Assembly (NCBI RefSeq): GCF_001577305.1
Contig: NZ_CP014518.1
Location: forward strand, 930,001 to 994,000
Direction of reading: 5' to 3'
Origin: Sinomonas atrocyanea
Lineage (GTDB): Bacteria > Actinomycetota > Actinomycetes > Actinomycetales > Micrococcaceae
DNA length: 64,000 nt
Below the pieces are notes generated by a model. It made no database searches, was not told the origin of the DNA, and was given only the letters and a program-made list of their open reading frames with translations. A program made the position numbers and the translations under genes. This document shows positions 53,967 through 62,850 of the stretch, piece after piece; within the stretch, counting starts at the first letter, position 1, and each line of letters opens with the position of its first letter.

Positions 53967-54737
53967 ATGACCATTGAACGTTGGCAGCGGGTCTCCGAGT
54001 GGCCCATGATCGTCGCTGCCGTGGTGTTTCTCGCTGCGTACTCGGTGCAGGTGATCGCGGACCTCCCCGAGAGCGCGAACCTGCTCCCGGATGACCTCGT
54101 GTGGGTCGCGTGGGCGGTGTTCCTCATCGACTACGCCGTGAAGCTGTGGCTGGCGCCGAGCCGGGGGAGGTGGTTCGTCCGGCACCTGCACGAGCTGTTC
54201 ATCCTCGCCCTGCCCGCCCTGCGGCCGCTGCGGCTCCTGCGGGTGGTGACCATCCTGAACGTCTTCCACAGCCGGGCGGGCGCGGCGCTGCGCGGGAAGC
54301 TGCTGGCGTACGTGCTCGGCTCCTCCGCGATGCTCGTCTACTGCGGCGCCCTTGCGACACTGGATTCCGAGCAGAACGACCCGAACGCGAACATCCGCTC
54401 CATCGGGGACGCCCTCTGGTGGGCGGTGACGACCATGACGACGGTCGGCTACGGGGACCGGTACCCGGTGACGGCGGTGGGCCGGTTCGCGGCCGTCGGC
54501 CTCATGCTCACGGGGATCGCGGTGCTCGGCGTCGTCACCGGTTCCATCGCCTCGTGGATCGTTGACGCCGTCGCGCGGCAGACGGCGCGGCAGACCGCCG
54601 CGGCGGTCGAGGAGGCTGTGGAGGCCATCGATGAGCCGTTGGAGGAGCAGATGCGTGCCCTCGTGGAGCAGGTGGCGAGGCTGAGCGCCGCGCTGGAGGC
54701 CCGGAACCTCAAGGATCCGGGCCGGCTCGAAGCCTGA
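53967..54737 (+). CDS. voltage-gated-type potassium channel
   Basis: 256 aa. Two helices (~14-30, ~44-62), an Arg-rich voltage-sensor-like helix (ALPALRPLRLLRVVTILN, ~81-98), a fifth helix (~112-130), then the pore loop with TVGYGD (159-164) and a last helix (~171-195). A cytoplasmic coiled coil follows (ARQTARQTAAAVEEAVEAID..., ~200-250). The filter gives K+ selectivity in the plasma membrane. Probably single-gene; not linked by position to the KimA/KdpDE module 45 kb away. Confidence 0.88.
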   Translation: MTIERWQRVSEWPMIVAAVVFLAAYSVQVIADLPESANLLPDDLVWVAWAVFLIDYAVKLWLAPSRGRWFVRHLHELFILALPALRPLRLLRVVTILNVFHSRAGAALRGKLLAYVLGSSAMLVYCGALATLDSEQNDPNANIRSIGDALWWAVTTMTTVGYGDRYPVTAVGRFAAVGLMLTGIAVLGVVTGSIASWIVDAVARQTARQTAAAVEEAVEAIDEPLEEQMRALVEQVARLSAALEARNLKDPGRLEA

Positions 54738-54745
54738 CCCGGCCC

Positions 54746-55234
54746 CTAGGCCCTGAATTCGAGCACGGGGCGGTCCGCGACTCTGTCCGCCCGGCGCTGC
54801 CAGCTCCTGGGGTTGTCCCAGTCGATGACGAGGGTGCCCGCGAGGGGCGCGAGGAACGAGCTTGGGCGCAGGTCGAAGAAGCGGCGGGTGGCGCCCGGCT
54901 GGACGGGGAGCTCGCCGCGGTTCTCGAAGGTGCCGAAGAGCCGGGCGCGGCGGCCGCCGTCGGCGATGAAGATCACCCAGTAGGTGGGCGGCGTAGCCGT
55001 GAACTTCAGTGCCGAGAAGTGCTGCGAGCTGGTGTACGCGAGGAGCTTCTCCGGGTCGGTCAGGTCCTCCGGCTTCTGCATCTCCTCGTGGCCGCCGGGC
55101 CGGTAGACGTGCCGGAGGACGTGGACGTCGTCGAGGTCGATCCGAGGGCTGTGCTTGGAGCCCATTCGGGTGAGGACTTCGCGGAGGGTGAGGGAAGCGG
55201 TTGTCGGCGTACCGAGCAGACTGGGGTGGTTCAC
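54746..55234 (-). CDS. stand-alone N-terminal domain of GIY-YIG-associated family
   Basis: 162 aa. LREVLTRMGSKHSPRIDLDD, LLAYTSSQHFSALKFTATPP, TYWVIFIADGGRRARLFGTF and a closing FDLRPSSFLAPLAGTLVIDW recall the N-terminal domain of larger GIY-YIG nuclease proteins of soil bacteria. The nuclease half is absent and the protein ends naturally (PVLEFRA). A degraded copy of its N-terminus lies at 56310. A regulatory or accessory role is possible. Confidence 0.55.
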   Translation of the reverse strand: MNHPSLLGTPTTASLTLREVLTRMGSKHSPRIDLDDVHVLRHVYRPGGHEEMQKPEDLTDPEKLLAYTSSQHFSALKFTATPPTYWVIFIADGGRRARLFGTFENRGELPVQPGATRRFFDLRPSSFLAPLAGTLVIDWDNPRSWQRRADRVADRPVLEFRA

Positions 55235-55751
55235 GACGTCAGGATATGCGGCGTCGGGACGCCCTGGCCGCCGGGAGCGGCGACGCCCTCCGCGCCTTTG
55301 CCACTGCGACCCGTATAGGACAGCAGAGGAAGGAGGACAGCTTGAGCGATCTCGGGTACGTCCTGGTCGGGTTCAGTTAAGCCAGCGGACAGCCCGCCCT
55401 CGTGGATCAGGACGTCCACCGCACCGAAGATGAGGCTGAGGAGTCCCGGGACCCGTTCCGGGCCCAGGGCGCCGCGGCGGGGCGCCTGGAGCAGCATGTG
55501 GTCGCCGCGCTACGTGGCCGCAGGGTGGCTAAGCGCTGACTGGCTGGGGGCACCATGGTCGCATGGGTCGCGTCCGACTCCGCCAGCTGATCGCCCGCCC
55601 GTGACCCTTAGGGCGAGTTGGGGCGATGAGTTTCCGCGGGACCTCACGGCCCCCGCTCGTAGAAGCCTGTCCTGGACGCCGCCCTGGGTGCTAGCTTTGC
55701 GCGCATTGGGGGAGTGCAGGCGTGCTCCTATGCATAGAACGGAGCACCGCG
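55235..55751. other. intergenic region
   Basis: About 517 bases. A minus-strand frame (55231-55497) contains HEGGLSAGLTEPDQDVPEIA, which could be a gene remnant; otherwise nothing recognised. Confidence 0.3.
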
Positions 55752-56651
55752 TTGAGCAGTCCGCAGCAACCTGAACCGCCAGCCTGGCCCTCAGCCAAAC
55801 CGCACTACCCGACGCCGACGTGGCCCTCGTCGTCGCAGCCTTCTCCATGGCCTCCAATGCCGAACCCCTTGGTGCCCTTCGTGGACCCGCGGTTCACCGA
55901 GAGGCTGCGCAGGGGGCGCACGTGGGTCGGGGTGCTGTCGCTGGTGGTGGGAGCCTTCGCGCTCATCGGCACTGCGGCGACCGCTGTCCTCGCCAGTCTC
56001 CGACCGGGCCTGATCACCTCGGGACTTGTCGGGGCTGTGCTCGTAGCGTTCGGGCTCATGGAGGGCCTTGCTTACCTTGGGGTTGGGATCTGGGTGCTGG
56101 TGACACGTAGGGGAACGACCTCGGCCCCGATCATCACGGCCGTGGTGCTCAGCAGCATCGGTGTCGCACTCGGACTCTTTGACGTCCTGACCGAGGCCTT
56201 GAGCGGGCGCTCGCTGCAGGTCTGGGCGCTCGTCGTGGTCGCAATCCTGCTCGGGCGATCCATCAGAGTGCTGCGGATGAAGCCGAGCCCGGCTCAATTC
56301 CCGCCCCGACGAGAGCCGGGTAAGCAGATAGTGTGCCCATGCGTCTCCCGGCGCGCGGCTGCGGCGCCGGTAGACGTGGATGCCGTCGCGGTCAGTCCTC
56401 TGGCTGTGCTCTGTCTGCATTCGGGCGAGGACATCGCCCCAGGGATGGCGGTCCAGCCAGGGCATGAGGAGAGAGTTGGGATCGTTCTCGCCCATGTCCG
56501 GGTGGGGCATCGGGCTCCTGGAAAGTCATGGGTCGTCGGTCATCCAGAGGCCTCAAGCGAAGTCGTACCGCGCGACGGTAAGAACTCGGTCCGGCTCGAT
56601 GCCAACCCTGTCCACAGGTCGAGCGTCATATTCGAGCATGCCGTTTGGTGA
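55752..56651 (+). CDS. four-helix membrane protein with a chimeric C-terminus
   Basis: The TTG at 55752 has GGAG in front. The Pro-rich N-terminus (QQPEPPAWPSAKPHYPTPTW) is followed by four hydrophobic helices (WVGVLSLVVGAFALIGTAAT, LVGAVLVAFGLMEGLAYLGV, IITAVVLSSIGVALGLFDVL, LQVWALVVVAILL), as in small DUF4190-like proteins. After ~residue 190 (base ~56310) the frame reads antisense through a different gene fragment, so the last ~115 residues are an artefact of recombination. Function unknown. Confidence 0.55.
   Translation: MSSPQQPEPPAWPSAKPHYPTPTWPSSSQPSPWPPMPNPLVPFVDPRFTERLRRGRTWVGVLSLVVGAFALIGTAATAVLASLRPGLITSGLVGAVLVAFGLMEGLAYLGVGIWVLVTRRGTTSAPIITAVVLSSIGVALGLFDVLTEALSGRSLQVWALVVVAILLGRSIRVLRMKPSPAQFPPRREPGKQIVCPCVSRRAAAAPVDVDAVAVSPLAVLCLHSGEDIAPGMAVQPGHEERVGIVLAHVRVGHRAPGKSWVVGHPEASSEVVPRDGKNSVRLDANPVHRSSVIFEHAVW
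56310..56510 (-). pseudogene. N-terminal fragment related to the protein at 54746
   Basis: LLMPWLDRHPWGDVLARMQT, then EHSQRTDRDGIHVYRRRSRA parallels LREVLTRMGSKHSPRIDLDD, then VHVLRHVYRPGG of the 54746 gene. The homology stops at ~56310, where it meets the membrane-protein gene. A truncated duplicate. Confidence 0.5.
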
Positions 56652-57095
56652 GCAGAGCCAGAAGATGAGGTTCTCATGTGCCACTCCGCGCTCGTTGGCA
56701 ATGGCTATGAGGGCCGGAATCACAGGCAGGACTCGCGTGCTATCGAACTGAAATCTCGGGTAACGGACCGCTCGCTGGCCGCGGCGGACGTATCCAAGGA
56801 TCTTGCTCCTCGCTCGCATGCTGGATGCCAAGGTGCGGGTCCGCTTCCTTCCCATCTGCTCTGCGACTCCCCAGCTGTCGAGCCACCCGAATTCGTCCTC
56901 GACCGCCCGTAGGTCCTGTTCTTCCTGCGCGAGGGCGAAAGCTATCTGCGGGGAGACCGCTCGGCCCTCTTTGGCGAGGGGCGAAGCCAGCGCCGCAATT
57001 GACTCCGCAAGCTGGGAAACGAGCTCCTGACCGGCCTCATCGGTGCTGCCGACCCGCGTGGACCGTCCTGAGGAGACCCTGGTGTGCCGTGCCAT
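56553..57095 (-). CDS. MbcA/ParS-like antitoxin-type protein without a toxin gene
   Basis: 180 aa. Residues ~75-180 (WGVAEQMGRKRTRTLASSMR, ILGYVRRGQRAVRYPRFQFD, RVLPVIPALIAIANERGVAH, LIFWLCSPNGMLEYDARPVD) match the Xre/MbcA/ParS toxin-binding domain: G-x-R-x-x-YP-x-WQFD, LP-x-hxxL, W-L-x-SP-N-x-x-L. The N-terminal ~70 residues are a helical extension. Normally this domain pairs with a RES toxin; none adjoins here. It could counter the RES toxin at 34008 or an external one. Confidence 0.6.
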   Translation of the reverse strand: MARHTRVSSGRSTRVGSTDEAGQELVSQLAESIAALASPLAKEGRAVSPQIAFALAQEEQDLRAVEDEFGWLDSWGVAEQMGRKRTRTLASSMRARSKILGYVRRGQRAVRYPRFQFDSTRVLPVIPALIAIANERGVAHENLIFWLCSPNGMLEYDARPVDRVGIEPDRVLTVARYDFA

Positions 57096-57386
57096 ACAGC
57101 GAGGCTACTCGCACACCAATCCAGAGACGATGCCCTGGCTCGGGCGCGCACTGGTCTTCGAGGATCGTTCGAGACCGGCAGTAGCGTGGCATTCGGCGGC
57201 GAGAGCGGCCCGCTGCCCGGGCCATCTCGGCCTCCGCTGCCAGTGCCGGGTCCGGGAGGAGAGGCTCCTTGAGATCGCTCACCGAAAGGACCCTGCGGTT
57301 CGGCGGGACCGCCGGACTTTGTCATCCCAGGCCTGAACCAACTCGGCGGCTGCCCACATGTCCCGCAGCGCTGCGACAATGAGCGC

Positions 57387-57578
57387 ATGCCCGCGAATAG
57401 GGGTTCCTCTGTGCTCAATCCGCAGTTGATCCTCGATGAAGCCGTTGACGCGGTCCAAGTGGAGCTGGCTCGTGGTGACCTCGACTTTGCGCTTGGGCTC
57501 GCTCTGGATGCATTCAAGGCGCTAGTGGCGCTCGAGCCTGAGACGTTGGCAGAGCCGCACTCGACTGGGGACGCGTGA
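57387..57578 (+). CDS. small hypothetical protein
   Basis: 63 aa, acidic and helical (LILDEAVDAVQVELARGDLD, FALGLALDAFKALVALEPET). Reasonable composition but no ribosome site and no recognised relatives. Confidence 0.4.
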   Translation: MPANRGSSVLNPQLILDEAVDAVQVELARGDLDFALGLALDAFKALVALEPETLAEPHSTGDA

Positions 57579-57933
57579 TGGGACGCACTCTTCGCAGCCG
57601 GGGCTCGTACCGCGTTGAGCTCGGCGGGCCGTTGCCACGGTTTGGGATCGCGCCTTCCGCAGCCTTGGTTTCCCGCTGGGGATACTCGGAGCATCAGCGC
57701 TGCTTACCGGCAGCTCACCATCCGGCGTACGCCCAAGGAGTTCGCTGAATTCAACATCTTCCTGAACGTCACCTCGCTGGCGTCAGAATAGGCGCAATCC
57801 TGATCACCCAACTCATGCACACGGAGCGCCCCGACTATGCCGGCTGCACAAGTTGGATCCTTGGCGAGGTGCGAGGGCGATGAGGCTTGCGAGCAGGAGT
57901 CCCCTTCACAGACTGAAGGCCAGCGGCGCATGA
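57579..57933. other. region upstream of the traD remnant
   Basis: 355 bases. A plus-strand tail (AYRQLTIRRTPKEFAEFNIF, ending near 57791) looks like the end of a lost gene. Nothing else recognised. Confidence 0.35.
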
Positions 57934-59594
57934 CGGTCACCCTGCAGGACACTGATCCCAAGCGGGTCCAACCTGCCGGCGAACCCGTTCGAGCTGGTCC
58001 TGGGGCCTCTCACCCACAAGGTCGCCTGGCGGCCCGCCGCCACCTGGGCACTGACCGGCCTCGGCCCAGTGACCGTGGCGGTCGCCGCCGTGGTGGTGCG
58101 GGCCGTGCTGCGCCGCCGCTCCAAGCGTTCCCGGGTGGACGCAGCCGCGCAGCACATGGCCACGGGCCGCGACCTGCGGGCGCTCAGCCTGGCCGGGGCG
58201 ACGGCGACGGCCCAACGCCTCGGAGTCAGAGGCTCCCCCGGAGTCCCGGTCGGGCGGACCGTCCTGGGCCGGCAGATGGTCTACGGCTCTTGGGAGGACA
58301 TGCACCTCGACGTCTGGGGCCCCCGCACGGGCAAGACCACCTCCCGGGCGGTCCCCGCGATCCTCGCCGCCCCGGGCGCCGTCCTGGTGACCTCGAACAA
58401 GCGGGACATCGTCGACGCAACCAGGGACGTCCGGGCCGCCGACGGGCCGGTGTGGGTCTTCGACCCCCAATCCGTGGCGCTCGAGGAGCCTTCCTGGTGG
58501 TGGAACCCCCTGTCCTATGTCACGGACGAGGTGCGCGCGGCCCGGCTGGCCGACAACTTCGCCTCCGGCTCCCGCGGCCCGGACGCGAAGACGGACGCCT
58601 ACTTCGACCCGGCCGGGCAGGACCTCCTCGCCGGCCTCCTCCTCGCCGCCGCCCTCGACCACCGCCCGATCACCCAGGTCCACACCTGGCTCACCCGCCC
58701 GGCAGACGATACGGCCGTCGACATCCTCCGCGCCCACGGCTTTACCCAGACTGCTGACGCCGTCGGCGGCGTCGTCAACGCCCCCGAGAAGCAGCGCGGC
58801 GGCGTGTACGGGACGGCGCTGCAGATGGCCTCCTGCCTCACCAACCGCCAGATCGCCCACTGGATCACCCCACAAGGCAAGGGCGACGGCCGGCCGCAGT
58901 TCGACCCGGCCGGCTTCGTCCGCTCCAAGGGCACCCTGTACAGCCTGTCCAAGGAGGGCAAGGGCACCGCCGGCCCCCTCGTCACCGCCCTCACCGTCGC
59001 GGTGGTGGGGGCCGCCGAGGAGCTCGCCGTCCACTCGTCCGGTGGCCGCCTCGCCACCCCCATGGTGGGGGTCTTGGACGAGGCGGCGAATGTGTGCCGC
59101 TGGCGCGAGCTGCCGAACCTCTACAGCCACTACGGCTCCCGCGGCCTCGTCCTGATGACCATCCTCCAGTCCTGGTCCCAGGGCGTGGAGGTCTGAGGCC
59201 GCGACGGGATGCGCAAGCTCTGGTCCGCGGCCAACATCAAGGTCTACGGCGGCGGCGTCGCCGAAGCCGAATTCCTGGGCGAGCTCGCCCAGCTCGTGGG
59301 CGAGTACCGCTACTCCAACACCACCCGGTCCAGTTCCAGGCAGGGCATCTCCACCAGCCACGACCACGACCGCAAGGAGCGCACGCTGGACGTCTCCGAC
59401 CTCGCCGCGTTCCCCCGCGGCCGCGCCATCATGTTCGCCTCCGGGGCCCCGGCCGCACTGCTGGAGACCGTGCCCTGGATGAACGGGCCCCCCCTGAGGC
59501 GGTGCGGGCCTCCATCGCAGCCCACGACCCCGCCAACCAGCCCGCAGCTACTGAAGGCGACCGGTGGACAGCCGCTCGAGCGTCGAATGAGTGA
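57934..59594 (+). pseudogene. inactivated conjugative coupling protein (TraD/VirD4 type)
   Basis: From ~57960 the frame reads NPFELVLGPLTHKVAWRPAA with membrane helices, then Walker A WGPRTGKTT (about base 58320), VTSNKRDIVDATRDV and the Walker B-like VGVLDEAANVC. At 59194-59196 a TGA interrupts SQGVEV-stop-GRDGMRKLWS, where relatives have Trp (TGG to TGA). Near 59490, in a C-run, the frame shifts from PWMNGPP to EAVRASIAAHDPANQP. The N-terminus is also out of frame before 57940. Three lesions make it a pseudogene. It is a relic of an actinobacterial ICE or plasmid. Confidence 0.82.
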
Positions 59595-59988
59595 GGGACT
59601 GGGGGAGTGGGACGACGAGCCCGAGGCCCCGGAGCCGGTCGAGGACGCGCCGGAGCTGTTCTACGCGAATGTCGCCGAGTTCGTGGCCAAGAAGCTGGCC
59701 GTGACCTACCGGCGCCAGATCAACGTCCAAGGCGGGAGCACGTGGTGCCCGCAGTGGTGGAAGCACGCCGAAGCAATCAGTCGGCTCGAAGCCCTCTGGC
59801 GCGCCTGGGAGCACCTGCGCCTGGACGGCACGACCGGCATAAGCGTCTGGTGGCGCGACCACGCAGACCACCATATGAGCGTCCTCCTCTCCGCCGACGG
59901 GCCCTTCCGAGGCTGCAGCCCCGACGACGGTCACCGCGCCAAACTCACTCCGCTGCCCTGCGACGAACCGCCAGGGGGACTGTTCTGA
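59587..59988 (+). CDS. DUF4913 protein
   Basis: 133 aa from the ATG at 59587, overlapping the end of the traD frame by 8 bases. Acidic leader (DDEPEAPEPVEDAPELFYAN), then VAEFVAKKLAVTYRRQINVQ, WCPQWWKHAEAISRLEALWR, WEHLRLDGTTGISVWWRDHA, the hallmark of DUF4913, and a Pro-rich end. This family regularly follows TraD/TraG genes on actinobacterial conjugative elements; its role in transfer is unknown. It appears intact although its partner is dead. Mobile DNA ends immediately after it. Confidence 0.8.
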   Translation: MSEGLGEWDDEPEAPEPVEDAPELFYANVAEFVAKKLAVTYRRQINVQGGSTWCPQWWKHAEAISRLEALWRAWEHLRLDGTTGISVWWRDHADHHMSVLLSADGPFRGCSPDDGHRAKLTPLPCDEPPGGLF

Positions 59989-60019
59989 CTACGAGGGTCT
60001 CTACTGCGGTGATCTTCAT
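59989..60019 (-). pseudogene. 5' end of an enolase-superfamily gene cut by mobile DNA
   Basis: The ATG at 60019 has AAAGGGAA in front and reads MKITAVETLVVR, the standard N-terminal strand of mandelate racemase-type enzymes. Homology stops after about ten codons at the border of the DUF4913 gene. The rest of the gene has been lost or displaced. It would have been downstream of the DapA-family gene in the right-hand operon. Confidence 0.6.
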
Positions 60020-60159
60020 CGGTTCCCTTTCTGATGGGTGGTTCAGGGGGTGGGGGTTGCCGCGGTGATCGCCTCTGAACCCTGTGCACGGCAGGGCTGC
60101 CTCCGCAGCGCGGTGAAGGGGGAGCGGTGCGCCCGAGACTGGTCGGGGAAGGCTGAGAA

Positions 60160-61071
60160 TCAGGCCCAGCGCAGAATCAGCGGGTCTTTGCGCTTGGCTA
60201 TCTCGAGCAGCTGCGACCGGGTGTCGGGGTGGAGTTCGCCGAGGGGTGCCCTGGTCCTGTCGCTGTGGATGATGCGTCCTTCCTTCATCAGGGTTTTGGT
60301 GGCGCGCAGGCCGCACTGGCGGTTCTCGAAGTGGATGAGGGGGAGGAGGTCTTCCCATCGGGCCACGGCGCTGTCCCGGTGTCCTGCGTGGTAGTCGTGG
60401 ACGATGGGGCCGAGCTGGTCGGGGACGAGGCAGCTGCTCATTGTTCCCTGTGCGCCGGCTTCCAGGTCCGGGATGAGGGTGATGGCCTCTTCGCCGTCGA
60501 ACACCCCTGGCAGGTTCTCGCCTGCTGCGGAGACGAGGGCGCGGATCTTGTCTGCTGTCTGGGGCATTTCGATCTTCGCGTACCTGATCTGCGGGATTTC
60601 GGCGGCGAGCCGGGCGAGCAGTGCCACGGATAGCGGGGTGGGGCTCATGGGGGCGTCCTGGATCATGACGTCGATCTCGAGGCCATCGGTGACGCGCTTG
60701 AAGTACTCGACCACCGCGTCCTCGTCGGCTTTGACGGTGGCACCGAAGAAGGGGGCCATGAGCATGACCATGGCGGCTCCTTCCCGCTGGGCGCGCTGGG
60801 TGCGTTCGCGGGCGATCCGGGCGCTGTAGTGGCTGGTTGTGACGCAGACGGGGATTCTGCCGGCGGCGTGGTCGAGGGTGGCCGTGAGGACCTGGTCGCG
60901 CTCGTCGTCGGTGAGGGAGAACTGCTCGGAGTAGTTTGCCAGGATGCAGACGCCGTCGGAGTTGGCGTCGACGAGGAAGTCGATGACGCGCCGCTGGCCC
61001 TCGAGGTCGAGTTCTTCGTCGTCTGTGAAGACGGTGGGCGCTACCGGGATGACGCCGGTGATGGTGTTCAT
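60160..61071 (-). CDS. DapA-family dehydratase/aldolase for a keto-deoxy sugar acid
   Basis: 303 aa TIM barrel of the dihydrodipicolinate synthase/N-acetylneuraminate lyase group. Schiff-base Lys K166 (RYAKIEMP); the usual YNxP is replaced by IQDAP (138-141). Along with the semialdehyde dehydrogenase next door this fits a dehydratase that turns a 2-keto-3-deoxy or 5-keto-4-deoxy sugar acid into 2-oxoglutarate semialdehyde. DHDPS activity is unlikely given the context and the missing Tyr. It lies 231 bases after the dehydrogenase on the same strand. Confidence 0.82.
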   Translation of the reverse strand: MNTITGVIPVAPTVFTDDEELDLEGQRRVIDFLVDANSDGVCILANYSEQFSLTDDERDQVLTATLDHAAGRIPVCVTTSHYSARIARERTQRAQREGAAMVMLMAPFFGATVKADEDAVVEYFKRVTDGLEIDVMIQDAPMSPTPLSVALLARLAAEIPQIRYAKIEMPQTADKIRALVSAAGENLPGVFDGEEAITLIPDLEAGAQGTMSSCLVPDQLGPIVHDYHAGHRDSAVARWEDLLPLIHFENRQCGLRATKTLMKEGRIIHSDRTRAPLGELHPDTRSQLLEIAKRKDPLILRWA

Positions 61072-61302
61072 GCTGTTGGCTCCATGCGGGCTTGTCGGTG
61101 GACGGGGGTCGGTGGATGCGGGAGAAGTCAGCGGCCGGAGTGAGTCCGATCCTGTGGGGGATGGAGTGGGTCGGGCCTCTCGGAGGGAGGGGTGGTGCGG
61201 GCTCTTCGGCCGCTCCGGACGTGGTCTGCTGGCCTCGAGCGCTGGGGGAGCGGGGGCGTCCCAGGCGTGCTCGTCTGCTCTGCCGGGGTCAGGCGCGTCT
61301 CG

Positions 61303-62798
61303 TCAGATTCCTGCCGAGACTGCTGTGGCGGCGTCATCCTGTCGGCGTTCGGCCCTTTCCCATTGCCCGTTGACGCGTCGGCTGATCTTCCAGGGGTTCT
61401 CGTCCTGGAGCGGGGCCGGCAGCTTCTCGGGGGGGAAGGACTGGTAGGCGACGGGCCGCATGAAGCGTCGGATCGCGCCTGTTCCTACTGAGGTCGCGTT
61501 CGGCGCGGTCGTGGCGGGGTAGGGGCCGCCGTGGTGCTGGGCGTAGGTGACGCTCACTCCGGTGGGCCACCCGTTCCAGAGCAGTCGGCCGCTGCGTTCG
61601 GCGAGGACGGCGACGAGGTCGGCTGGGTCCTCCTGCGGCTCGGCGTGCACTGTTGCTGTCAGCTGGCCGTCCAGTAGCGATGCGAGTTCGCACAGGTCGG
61701 TTCCGGGCCGGTAGGAGACGATCAGGGTGGCGGGCCCGAACATCTCCTGCTCGAGGATTCGTGGGTTCTGCCGCACGCGTTCGGCGGTCGTCCTGAGCAG
61801 GGTGGGGCGGGGGGCTTCGTCGTCGCTGCCGGCGATGAGGACGTCCACCCCTTCGGTGGCCTGGAGGGCGGCCACGGCGTCGCCGAAGCCGTCCCGGAGC
61901 GAGGGGGTGAGCAGGAGCGCCGGAGCGTGGCCCTCGAGCGCGGGGGCGAGCGCGGCAACGAGGTCGTCTGGCTCTGTTTCCGGGGCGAACAGCAGCCCGG
62001 GCTTGGTGCAGAACTGCCCCATGCCGAGGGTGAAGGAGGCGGCGTATTCGGTCAGGATGCTGTCCCGGCGCTCCTGCCAGGCCTTCTCGGTGACGAAGAC
62101 GGGGTTGATGGAACCGAGTTCCCCGTAGAAGGGGATCGGGGCTGCCCGGCGGGCTGCCCTGTCGAACAGGGCCCGGCCGCCGGCGGTGGACCCGGTGAAC
62201 CCGATGGCCTTGACCACGGGGTGGTCCACGAGCGCTTCGGCGGCCTCGCGGCCGGTGACTGTGGAGAAGAGGGCTTCCGGCGCCCCGGCGGCGGCCAGCG
62301 CCCCGATGACGATCTCGGCCGTCCGGTGCCCGAGCCGGCGGTGCCCGGTGTGGATCTTGTGGACGACGGCGCAGCCGGCGGCCAGGGCCGAGGCGCTGTC
62401 GCCACCGATGACGCTGAAGGCGAAGGGGAAGTTCGAGGCGCCGAAGACGCCGACGACTCCGAGCGGGACGTTGACCCTGCGGAGGTCTGGGCGCGGTCCC
62501 ATGCCCCAGGAGGGATCGGCGTGGTCGATCGTCGCCTCGAGGGGTTCGCCCGCGACGATCTCGGCGCCGAGGAGTCGGAGCTGGAAGACTGTTCGCCTGA
62601 GCTCGCCCTGCAGCCTCGCCTCGCCGAGATGCGTGTCCTCGTCTGCGATCCGGACGAGTTCGTCGGCGTTTTCCTCCAGGGACGCGGCGACCGACTCCAG
62701 CCAGCCTGCACGGGCCTGCGGGGGACGCCGCGCGCCAGACGGTAGGCATCGTGCGCGGCGCGCACCTTCTCCTCGAGCTGTTCGATGGTGGTGTTCAT
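61303..62798 (-). CDS. 2-oxoglutarate-semialdehyde dehydrogenase, with a frameshift near the 5' end
   Basis: The start at 62798 (MNTTIEQLEEKVRAAHDAYR) leads to a frame change within a GC-rich run near 62715-62740; the main frame then runs to 61303. The ALDH core is intact: GASNFPFAFSVIGGDSASAL, GFTGSTAGGRALF, the Glu of YGELGSINP, and the nucleophile Cys in GMGQFCTKPG, typical of the type III 2,5-dioxovalerate (KGSA) dehydrogenases. Oxidises 2-oxoglutarate semialdehyde to 2-oxoglutarate. It partners the DapA-family enzyme. If the frameshift is real, translation would need an internal start, losing ~25 residues. Confidence 0.75.
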
Positions 62799-62850
62799 CC
62801 TGTCCTTCTCTTCGGTGGACCGATTGGCCATCGCGGGGCAAATCCAGTGG

